A stretch of DNA of 22,057 bases, taken from the NCBI GenBank assembly GCA_036897625.1, contig JAYMTA010001063.1:1-22057 (forward strand), given 5' to 3'. The notes below the pieces were generated by a model. That model did no database searches. It saw only the letters and a program-made list of their open reading frames with translations, and was not told the origin of the DNA. A program made the position numbers and the translations under genes. This DNA comes from Pelargonium cotyledonis (lineage: Eukaryota > Streptophyta > Magnoliopsida > Geraniales > Geraniaceae). Shown in pieces: positions 1-7,982 of the stretch; within the stretch, counting starts at the first letter, position 1, and each line of letters opens with the position of its first letter.

Positions 1-401
1 AAAAAATCTATGCATGTGCAGATCATGTGATGCGATAAATAGAGTTTTCTATTTAAGTTAACTAACAGAATAGTGTTTGGTAAAGTACATAGGGGCTGAG
101 TGTCAAGTAAAATAGTTTTACGTAACTAGGTGTCAAAAGTGACAAGTACATATGAGCTGTCTGTCATTTCTCATATATGTTATATTGGTCGAGTACTCAA
201 ATATGAACCAATAAAAAATAAAATCGATCAGTTAAAATAAGTCAGTTGCGATTATAATTTACAATTTGTAAATTAAGTTACCAATCCAATCGGTTTAGTT
301 TGAGTTGTTTACGGTCATGAATATGAAACAAATTTAAGTTTAATTGGTTCAATTTAATTGTGTTACTAATTTAATATCATATCATAATGATTGTTGGTGT
401 A
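1..401. other. AT-rich intergenic DNA, no gene seen
   Basis: This stretch is strongly AT-rich and has no open frame of note. It contains runs that read like decayed transposon ends, such as repeated 'gtcaa(a)agtgacaagtac'-like blocks around 100-150, but I can define no complete element. It precedes the BAHD fragment. Confidence 0.5.
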
Positions 402-814
402 GGAGATGTGGTAGGGCCAAATGGAGTAGGTAAAGCAGCATGGGAGATGAACAAAATAATTGCTTTGAACACATCAGAGAAGCTTAATTAAGAGCAGATT
501 GGAGTGTTGGGTGGAGAATTCTATTGGGGTAAATGTGGTGCATACAACGACACCTGACAATGTAATAACAGTATACAACACCCCGCGGATTAATGTGTAC
601 GACAACGACTTCGGTTGGTGCATGAAGTTTGATTTGATCCAATTTAATAATTGTATGTTGATGTTGTGCCCATTTACTATTTGCAATTTGATTTGTTCCT
701 ATTTGGTGTGTTAATTACTAAATTCAACCTGGCCTTCTTCCCCGACATTGTGCACTAAGTCACAAATTTTTATTCCTATAGTTTCTATAAGAGAAATTAT
801 GTACTTGTCACTTT
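136..814. repeat. Possible terminal inverted repeats around the BAHD fragment
   Basis: AAAGTGACAAGTACA at 136-150 is matched by its exact reverse complement TGTACTTGTCACTTT at 800-814. The similarity extends a few bases on each side (roughly 22 of 24). The pair encloses the broken BAHD acyltransferase fragment, as a gene-capturing DNA transposon would. I found no target-site duplication and the arms are short, so chance or an unrelated repeat family is possible. Confidence 0.3.
402..640 (+). pseudogene. BAHD acyltransferase C-terminal fragment, frameshifted
   Basis: BAHD enzymes transfer acyl groups from acyl-CoA to plant secondary metabolites. They carry HxxxD mid-protein and DFGWG near the C-terminus. 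From 402 one frame reads GVGKAAWEMNKIIALNTSEKLN and stops at 489-491. A second frame from about 499 continues with ECWVENS, then TPRINVYDNDFGWC. This order (AAW-x-NK, then W, then PR-x-NVY-x-NDFGWG) is the family's usual C-terminal third. The fragment has no HxxxD, is split by a frameshift, and the last Gly of DFGWG is Cys followed by unrelated sequence. It cannot encode an enzyme. No adjacent intact BAHD gene is seen, so it is an old partial copy, possibly moved by a transposon. The recognition rests on motif order, not on a search. Confidence 0.62.
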
Positions 815-1048
815 AAACACAAAGACGTATTAGTCTAACCGTGTCACTTTCTTTTTGTCTCTTCCGTTTCAGCTACGGCTACTTTTGATTGTCAAAATAG
901 TGACAGTCTATTGAGTTTGCATGAGACAAATTGTGATCTCTTTCATATTTTATTTGGAAGACCCTCCCAAATTTTGTACGAGTGGTTTGTTTTTCTAACC
1001 CCTAGTTCGATATCCTCTTTATTGGAGTATAAAATGTCCATTGTTGTG
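641..1048. other. Intergenic DNA, no gene seen
   Basis: No supported open frame or complete element. Sequence around 800-900 repeats short 'gtcactt' and 'gtcaaaatagtgaca' blocks related to those near base 130. It ends at the poly-T tract that forms the tail of the LINE fragment. Confidence 0.45.
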
Positions 1049-1312
1049 TTTTTTTTTTAACGGAAAAAGTCTCAGCTTATTGGTTCAAAGATAAGTACAA
1101 CATCAATAAGAGAGAAATATCAATAGGAGGTTGTAACTTTGTCCAACCCTCCGTATCTGACACAGAAACTGACGACTTAACTAACGCATGAGCCACCCTA
1201 TTCGCAGACCTACTAATCCAAACATACGAAATAGACAAAACGTCTTTGATAATCAGACCCAAGGCACTGAAATTATCCTCCCCGTTGAATAAACAAACTA
1301 TATCAAAAGAAT
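1049..1312 (-). mobile_element. 5'-truncated LINE (L1-type) 3' end with RNase H remnant and poly-A
   Basis: On the minus strand a frame ending at 1077 reads NGEDNFSALGLIIKDV, then WISRSANRVAHALVKSS, then GWTKLQPP. The SANRVAHALAK-type motif followed by W and PP is typical of the C-terminal RNase H domain at the end of plant non-LTR retrotransposon polyproteins. Just after the stop, ten T on the plus strand (1049-1058) form a poly-A tail in the element's orientation, as expected for an L1-type 3' end. Everything upstream of this short RNase H piece is missing, which is the usual 5' truncation. I could not find a clean target-site duplication. The 5' side abuts the Stowaway-type MITE. Confidence 0.7.
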
Positions 1313-1337
1313 AAAATAGAATGAAAGTAAAAAAAGA

Positions 1338-1583
1338 TACTCCATCCGTCCCAAAATGAGTGTCTTGTTTCAATTGCATTTTTGTCCCAAAATGAGTGTC
1401 TTGTTTCATATTATAGTAAGTTAGTTATGCATGAATTGTCAATAATATCCTTATAAAAAGTTAGTTAGGATCTCTCAACAGATGATCATGAGGATACAGT
1501 AGTAAATATACCACACCAACTAACTTCTCCTTAATTTTTATCAAAATAGAAAGGAGGACACTCATTTTGAGACGGAGGGAGTA
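1338..1583. mobile_element. Stowaway-type MITE (Tc1/mariner-derived)
   Basis: The left end reads TACTCCATCCGTCCCAAAA and continues ATGAGTGTC. The right end is its reverse complement with few changes and finishes GACGGAGGGAGTA. CTCCCTCCGTCCC ends flanked by TA are the hallmark of Stowaway elements. The terminal repeats are about 32 bp and the element is about 242 bp between the TA dinucleotides. It has no coding capacity. The left arm contains an internal direct duplication: a 25-bp block beginning GTCCCAAAATGAG occurs at 1348 and again at 1384. Confidence 0.85.
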
Positions 1584-1896
1584 TATGTTTATATACGAGA
1601 TTAGGCCCAGCCCAAACGTAAACGTATGGGCCAAGATTGTTCTGGAGATTGCATATTAGTTGCCAAAGGCCCAAATCCAATAGTTGAATTCTGGCCTACG
1701 CTGTGGCTGTGGCCTGTGGCGCTGAAATCAGATTATAAATTTATAGCGGTAAAAGATTTGATTTGATTGCTGAATTCCTTTAAACTAAAATAGTCGATGA
1801 ATTTTTAAATATGAACATAATATGATCATTGTGATTAGAATGAGTTATATGAAATTATTATTATTTCACAATTAACTTGCTAACGTGGCAAATTAT
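1584..1896. other. Intergenic DNA, no gene seen
   Basis: Sequence between the MITE and the TRIM-like element. The first part (to about 1730) is less AT-rich, with repeated 'ggcc' and 'gtggcctgtggc' words. I recognise nothing coding here. Confidence 0.4.
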
Positions 1897-2430
1897 TGCT
1901 AAAGATATATTTCGTGCGTAGTCCTATGTTGGAAAATTATAAAACTCATTTGTTATTTATAAAGTCGTAAAGTAAAACTTCTTAATAAGATTGAGTTTTC
2001 AATAGTGAAATTTAAGTCGTCATATGTTACTTAATTATCAAATTTAACATGGTATTAGAGTGTGTTATGATCGTGCCCTTATCCCAACGGTGTCCTGTTT
2101 ATGTTGCCTCCTCATGTGGGGTCTTCAGTTTGCTTGCAAATGAACACACATGTATTAACTCACGTGCGAAAGAAAAATGCATACAGATGAGAGAGAATGT
2201 CAAGTCGGATTATGATTCATGCATTGGCAAGAAGGTGCTCCGTTTATGTTGTCTCTCCTGTGCGATCTCCGATTCGTTTGCAGATTGATATGTATGATAC
2301 AGTCCAGTCCAGTCCACGTGTGAAGCAAAAAATACTTACATGTAAGGAGTGCTATTTTAGAGAATTTCTTATAATACTCCTGTCGAGTCTACCGATATAC
2401 AAAAATGTGAGATTTACGCGTGAAATTGAG
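1897..2430 (+). mobile_element. Decayed TRIM-like miniature LTR retrotransposon
   Basis: At 2050, directly after a sequence ending TTTAACA, lies TGGTATTAGAGTG. This is one or two changes from TGGTATCAGAGC, the primer-binding site for initiator tRNA-Met used by many plant LTR elements. The preceding LTR-like segment (about 1897-2049) starts TG, ends CA and is only about 150 bp, as in TRIMs. A short purine stretch (TAAGGAG) precedes 2350, where a sequence resembling the 5' LTR start begins (TGCTATTTTAGAGAATTTC). The inner part has no gag or pol and consists of two diverged copies of one unit offset by about 145 bp: GTTTATGTTG occurs at 2097 and 2242, followed in both by a TTGCA(G/A)AT stretch and a CACGTG(T/C)GAA-type stretch. 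The 3' LTR end is not recognisable, so the boundary is approximate. Confidence 0.5.
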
Positions 2431-2703
2431 CGTTGAATTGAAGTAGATGGTAAAATGTCTGTCGCATCGGATAAATAGTTTGCTGGCTGGCTGTGTCCAA
2501 CCATCAATTTAATGATAAATACCATAAATTGCCCATCCATGAAGAGCCCGTGAACTTCATTGGTTGCATCAATTATTGTTGGAAACTGCATTATTGGTTC
2601 CCACTGATTTTCCTCAGCTTACACACAAAATCTGAAAGACCAATCAATGATTCAATTTTATTTCTTTTCTTAATTTTTTTCATTCTTAATTGATCTTTTT
2701 AGA
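2431..2703. other. Intergenic DNA, no gene seen
   Basis: Short open frames on both strands overlap here but show no protein-like composition. I recognise no family. It separates the TRIM-like remnant from the foldback element. Confidence 0.4.
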
Positions 2704-3347
2704 ATTAACGTCACAAACAGTGTACGAATTTTGATGCTATATTCACAATTTTCTTATAAATTCAAATTGATACATACCCTTACAGTTTGTAATCAATTTA
2801 ATTCATAGTGTTAAAGAGGAGTTAACTCTACCGTTAATTGGTTGTTGAATGTACATTCTTGTCCTTCCGTAAAAATAGTTAAATGACGAAATAGTAAATT
2901 TTTACCGAATAAAATTGACATAATTTCCTTCTTCTTTCTTGTTCTTTGGATACATTCACTGTGAACTCATATCGAAACTTGTCATTTTTCCATAAGATTA
3001 TAGTCTATTAGAAGAAGAAAAAAACAGAACCAATGGTCTCAACAAAATATTTATACTTCGAAATAATGTTCAACATATCCACATGTTAATCCATAATAAA
3101 TAACAAAAAAAATGTCATTACTTTTTGGTGAATCCACGTAGGATGTCTATTATTGCTTAATCGTCACGTAACATAAAAATGTCATATATATATCAACAAC
3201 CAATTAGTTGTTGAGCCAACTCCACTTAACATTGTGTACTAAAATTAGATATAAAATGAAATTTCTATTTTTCAATGTAACTTTAGAAAAATTTGTGTAC
3301 TAAATTCAGTAGCACATTAGAATTCATGTCTTGTTGATGACGGTAAT
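2704..3347. mobile_element. Foldback / long-TIR non-autonomous DNA element
   Basis: The left segment 2704-2850 is an imperfect reverse complement of 3195-3347. Matching pairs include ATTAACGTCACAAACA (left) against the complement of TTGTTGATGACGGTAAT (right end), and AATTGGTTGTTGA (left inner, about 2837) against TCAACAACCAATT (3192-3204). Each arm is about 145-150 bp with many mismatches and indels, and the loop is about 340 bp of AT-rich DNA. There is no open frame. I found no convincing target-site duplication, so the superfamily is open and the ends may be off by some bases. Confidence 0.55.
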
Positions 3348-3408
3348 CCGAATTTTTATTACTTAATTATTTATTTTCTTACCATCAAAATAATCTCAAT
3401 CCATATAC

Positions 3409-3446
3409 ATACACACACACACAAATATATATATATATATATATAT
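3409..3446. repeat. Compound (AC)n(AT)n microsatellite
   Basis: A run of AC dinucleotides (about 3411-3423) passes directly into an AT run (about 3425-3446). It lies between the foldback element and the Mutator-like element and is likely to vary in length among individuals. Confidence 0.9.
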
Positions 3447-3546
3447 TCAACTTAATTTGTGCTTACCATTTAGCATCACCTCAAGCACATTGGGCAAAAA
3501 TCCATGTGTTTCCAATATATGCCATTTCCTAGAAGCTTCCTTTGCC

Positions 3547-4929
3547 TTGGCTTGAGGGTTTTTGTGGCAAATGGCCCAATTAAGATAAAAAAAATAAAGG
3601 AAATGACCCTCCTATTGAATAAATGAAGGAAATGACCCTCCATGTCAGAAACCATTGGCTTAACGCCACTTTAAGTGACATTAAGGACTTGGTGCAACTT
3701 GGAGTGGCGTTAAGCTCCTAAAATTTTGAGCTTTTAACTACGTTTTTTTATCTGCGGTTTAAAACTGCATTAAAATTGAAATTAATTAAAATTCACAACA
3801 GTTTGCCATTTGTGTTTAATTCAATTATTTTTGTATTCTAATTTCCATTTGCGTATTATTCAATAAACTAAAATCTATAAATACTTTGAAAGCAAGATGG
3901 AAAATAAAGTTTATAATGCATATTATAGCGTCACGTCATCCAAATTTTAATTATACCAAAAATTTACTCTTAATTACACTTTAACACATTTTCAAATGCA
4001 ACAGTTTTTTATCTTAATTACAATTTGGCATATTTCCAAATTTTAAATTCGGTTGAGATATGAAATGTCATTAATTGGAAACTAACAAATTGTAATACTA
4101 CAAGATATGTTATTACCACAAGTTCAATGTTTTGCAAACCCTAATTGATAGTTATAAATATAAGTTTTATATTTAATTTTCTGTAAGATCTATGAAGAGA
4201 ATACACACACATGTGAGTCGTAAATGATTGGTTGTGCAGAATAATATGTTTTTTTTTTATATATTATTTTCATTCTTTCAATATAGCAAAAACAAGGTGT
4301 TAATATACAGATTGTATGATGCGCACTATGATGAAATTAATTAAAGTTTATTGTATATTTCACCATACTATGCAGTTACAAGTGAGGCGGTCTAGAAAAA
4401 TCGAAAAATGTTGATTAGATATAAGGTTAAAAGCATGGTCTTAGTTTTGTGAAATGAAAATAATTCAGATTATGTGCAACGCACAAAACATAAAATAGTT
4501 ATGACAACACAAAATTAAACACACAATTCATATTACAATAATACAATCTTCATTAGCAAAATTAATTCAAATTAATAATTACACATATAATTTTTCCTTT
4601 ATATTCATTAATATCGATATTTTAAGCCAAAGTTTTGTAAGACCTTTTTAATTTTCAGTTAATCTCAATTTAAAGACAAAAATATCTGAATAAGGTTTAT
4701 AATATAAAAAGGATTGAACTAAACACATATGGCCATGTTCTGTGAATTTGAATCAATTTAAATTTTATTGCAGTTTTAAACCGCAGTAAAATAACGCAGC
4801 TAAAGGCATATAATTTTAAGTAATAGATTCTGACATGGAGGGCCATTTCCTTCATTTATTCAATAGGAGGGTCATTTCCTTCATTGTTTGTCTTAATTGG
4901 GCCATTTGCCACAAAAACCCTTGGCTTGA
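3547..4929. mobile_element. Non-autonomous Mutator-like element (MULE) with 9-bp TSD
   Basis: TTGGCTTGA at 3547-3555 is repeated exactly at 4921-4929 and flanks an element of 1,365 bp (3556-4920). The element starts GGGTTTTTGTGGCAAATGGC and ends with the reverse complement of that sequence. The first 95 bp of the two arms are nearly identical, and homology continues, with indels, to about 3800 on the left and 4735 on the right. Long terminal repeats with a perfect 9-bp target duplication are diagnostic of Mutator-like elements. Within each arm a 16-bp word (AAGGAAATGACCCTCC in the left arm) occurs twice. The left arm has an extra segment (about 3658-3718) that is itself a small palindrome (CTTAACGCCACT / AGTGGCGTTAAG). 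There is no transposase frame, and the AT-rich core shows no recognisable captured gene. Confidence 0.9.
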
Positions 4930-6219
4930 ACACTAGGGATAAAATTTTAAGAGAGAAGGAAAGTGGGAGGAAAAAAGATTTTGAAAAGAAGAAACAAATA
5001 TATATAGAAGCATATAATGGTGAAATTATTTTGTTTCCATGAAGAGAAAAATGAATTTTAGCATATGTCAATAGTTGCATGGTTGAGAGAGCAAATGGAA
5101 GAATAACATTTTATTAATTATCATTCCTAACTTATTTAAAGGACAGTAGTCAACTCCGCTAAATTCAAATAATTTAAATGGTAATTGCATTTCGTATATT
5201 AACTCCTTAGTTGAGATATCGAGCTTTTTTGTGACAATTATTAACTCACATCAACATTTAGCTTTGATTAGATGGATAATCTATCATTTTAATTTTTTTT
5301 ACCTCAAAATATTTTATTTTAATTTTTAAATTTAATCAATTTGAACCATCGTTTAAAAAAAAATCAATGTAACTCATGATTTGAGCTTGACATGTTAGAA
5401 CCACATACTAAATTAATGTTAAATGTTGGGAAAATCATTTCTTCTCTTTCCACATTAATATTTTCAATTTTTGAGGTAGTATAAATTATTGTTAGGTGTT
5501 TCTCTGTTTCAAAGTTTTTCAAGATAATCTTGTAATTATCATTTTTCCTTTGTTGGAGGTTCAACATTAAACCATTTGAAAGTTCATATACCCATTATGG
5601 TAGTATGTTATCACATAGGTTGGTTCTCATTAATTTTATTTTGAAAAACTTGTCTATCATTCAAGTTCTCTCGTTTAATAAATGATTAAGAACCGAATTG
5701 TCTCACAAATCTAAATTATTAAAGACGGTTAGAAACTCATTCGAATTTGGTGGAATAAAACTTCTTATATGTATCTCGATCAACAACATTTCCCGCTATA
5801 ATTTGAACAACATTTTCGTGCAGCTCACTACGTTGTTTTATTAGTGGTTTTAGATCAACAATACGTGTGGTCACACTTCAAAAGGGAGCCATATTAAGTT
5901 GACTTAAACATATTTGTCACCCCTAGAATGATCATATATATTTATATATCAACATCGCCTCTCTCGAGGTTTTTTTTTGCCAAAAGTGATCAAAATTATC
6001 ATAGATAATTCTATTTAAACTCGACGTTTTGCATTAAATTGTGTTTCTTTTAGGTTAGACTCTTGAGTTGAAAAGTCAAAAATCGGTTTCTTATTATTTT
6101 ACGTTACGGTCATTGATTCAAAATATTTAATAGGAGCTAATGTATTTGAGCACAAGAGATAGACTCAAACTTTCAAATTCAATTGTATTCATAATTTCTT
6201 TAGGCGTGCCACCAAAAGA
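4930..6219. other. AT-rich intergenic DNA, no gene seen
   Basis: A long AT-rich stretch without any supported gene. Short open frames near 4856-5080 and 5364-5567 (minus strand) have low-complexity, non-protein-like composition. The first of these overlaps the MULE arm. I see no clean terminal repeats here, although old transposon sequence is probable. Confidence 0.45.
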
Positions 6220-6430
6220 ATTAGCACGATGTGTGACGGAAACTGCGATGGTTGCATATATACTCGTAAAAGATCCGCAACAAAATGGTCATCTTTGATC
6301 ATGACCTTCGCCAACTTGCGACGGGAAATCCATTGCAGATGACTGTCAGGATTTTATACAAAATGCGATGGATTTTTTGTCACATATCCATTAAGGTTTC
6401 AATTTTATTCAGCGAAATTTATTGCGATTC
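6220..6430. repeat. Possible CACTA subterminal repeat remnant
   Basis: Several related words are clustered: TGTGACGGAAACTGCGATGG near 6231, TTGCGACGGGAAATCCATTG near 6316, TGCGATGGATTTTTTGTCAC near 6363 and GCGAAATTTATTGCGATT near 6412. Arrays of GCGACGGAAAT-type words in both orientations are typical of the subterminal regions of plant CACTA (En/Spm) elements. A TNP2-like fragment lies about 640 bp downstream in matching context. The terminal CACTA repeat itself was not found, so the assignment is tentative. Confidence 0.35.
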
Positions 6431-7068
6431 AGAAAAAGATTGAAAAGATTTGACCGGACTTTACTTCTCTCTCCACTCATATCTCTTCTAATAGATTCTC
6501 TCTCGTTGTCATCGTCATGGAGTATTTACAATAATTAGGTGATTTTTGGGTTAATTTTATAGAATTTTGGGACATTGAAGCAATTAGGATACAATTTTTA
6601 TGTTTATGGAATGTAGATAAATTTTGGATAATTTTCCTAACTTTTGAGAATACCATCAGTACAACGTATTTTACATGAGTTGGGGTCATTCATATAAGGC
6701 GGAGTTATTAGGAATAAAATAAAAATATTATTACTAAGCTTACATTAACCATAATTAGGTTTTCCTTTAAAATAAAACATTAGGTCGATAGGAGAGAATG
6801 ACTCGTACAAACATAAATTAGATATATAACCGTAAAATATCGGGTAAGATGATGAGTGGCGACTTTTGTGAATGTGGTATATACATCAATCATGATTGCT
6901 GTGATGAAATTAGATTTCATGTGTCAGTGTGAAATTTGATTTTCTTGTTGCAAATGCAACAACGTACATTTACGAGAGTCCAAATATGTTATCTTTCATT
7001 TATACGAGTTTGTTTCAATTCTAACTACTTTAAGTGGATTTACTACCTGAAAAACATTTTGTAAGTAG
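6431..7068. other. Sequence between CACTA-like pieces, no gene seen
   Basis: AT-rich DNA with no supported frame. If the flanking subterminal-like repeats and the TNP2-like fragment belong to one CACTA element, this would be its decayed interior. Confidence 0.35.
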
Positions 7069-7242
7069 ATCATCGAAGATGAGGTTCTAGATCAACGCGC
7101 TAGATCTGAACCAACTAGTCCACCCTGTGAAATGATATTTTGCGATGCAAGGCCTGATTTTATACCAAATGAGGAATTGAATCCGAAAGCAAAAACATTT
7201 TATGATTTGACAAAAGCGTTGAAAATAAATAAAAATAACTGA
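7069..7242 (+). pseudogene. CACTA (En/Spm) TNP2-like transposase fragment
   Basis: A 57-codon frame reads VLDQRARSEPTSPP, then DARPDFIPNEELNPKAKTFYDLTKALK, and stops at 7240-7242. The acidic stretch followed by NP-x-AK-x-FYDL-x-KA resembles the N-terminal part of plant TNP2-type CACTA transposases, where it precedes the conserved 'PLYEGC' segment. Here the frame ends before that point. The rest of the transposase is absent, so this is a dead fragment. Codon composition differs from the surrounding AT-rich noncoding DNA. Recognition is from memory of the family pattern, and a protein search would settle it. Confidence 0.5.
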
Positions 7243-7754
7243 TCGAACAAATGTTGATCACCTACACATGCACATGAAGAAAAAGTTAAGGAATAGGTAC
7301 ACGAATATATATTGTCAAATCCCGTAGAAACATAAAGAATAAGAAATCGGATTAGTGCATGTACTATGTACTCGCTATTCTTTTCTTAGAGACTATTTAA
7401 TGAAGTACTTGAACTGCAATGCACGAACATTTCGGTCAAAATCCACCACACCTTATTAAATTCAATTATTTAGGTATACAAACCCAAAATCTAGTTCAAC
7501 CTTAAATTAAATTGACGTCGAGTCTCTTCAAGCAAGTTCTATCAGTTTCAAGATTCAACAAATACCTCCCTAACGTAGAAACTTTCGAAATTCAAAATGT
7601 CACCACATAATCAATAGTATTTGGCGTAAATTACTTCGAAGCTCCTTAAAAGATGAAAAGAAATATAGAAGAGGGTTCAATATACAAATACTAAAGTTAG
7701 GTAGGAGCATTTCGAAATCACACATGAGACGAAAACACAAGATTTAATCCCAGT
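7243..7754. other. Distal upstream region of the EAR-motif gene
   Basis: No coding sequence is supported. It is AT-rich, transposon-derived in part, and merges into the promoter of the gene that starts at 7983. Confidence 0.4.
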
Positions 7755-7772
7755 GCCACGTGTACATGTGGC
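7755..7772. promoter_or_regulatory. G-box/E-box palindrome in promoter
   Basis: GCCACGTGTACATGTGGC is an 18-bp near-perfect palindrome that joins a G-box (CACGTG) to an E-box-type CATGTG. It lies about 70 bp upstream of the TATA box. G-boxes of the GCCACGTG type bind bZIP and bHLH factors (ABA-, light- or clock-linked). The paired half sites suggest cooperative dimer binding, but this is inferred from sequence only. Confidence 0.6.
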
Positions 7773-7839
7773 CCCCACATCCAAATACAAAAGGAAGAAC
7801 TATTTACAAATATTTAATTTTTTTATTAAAAAAAGTCCA

Positions 7840-7849
7840 TATATAAATA
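7840..7849 (+). promoter_or_regulatory. TATA box of the EAR-motif gene
   Basis: TATATAAATA matches the plant TATA consensus and would place transcription start near 7870-7880. The predicted leader to the ATG at 7983 is then about 105 bases, pyrimidine-rich, and free of upstream ATGs. Confidence 0.65.
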
Positions 7850-7982
7850 CAGAGATGAATCCAATAGGAGAAGCCATTTTCATTTTCTCTCAATCCTTTG
7901 GGTTTTGCTGTGTCTTCGCTCTCTCCAAAACCGAATCGCATCTATATATTTACTTTACGTAACGATTAGAGAAGACGGAGAG

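Noticed and set aside
1077..1409. 110-codon minus-strand frame as a gene
   Set aside because: Its N-terminal part is translated MITE sequence and its C-terminal part is the LINE RNase H remnant, so it is a chance fusion of two transposons.
3409..3446. AC/AT repeat as a possible array or CRISPR-like structure
   Set aside because: It is a plain compound dinucleotide microsatellite with no spacers.
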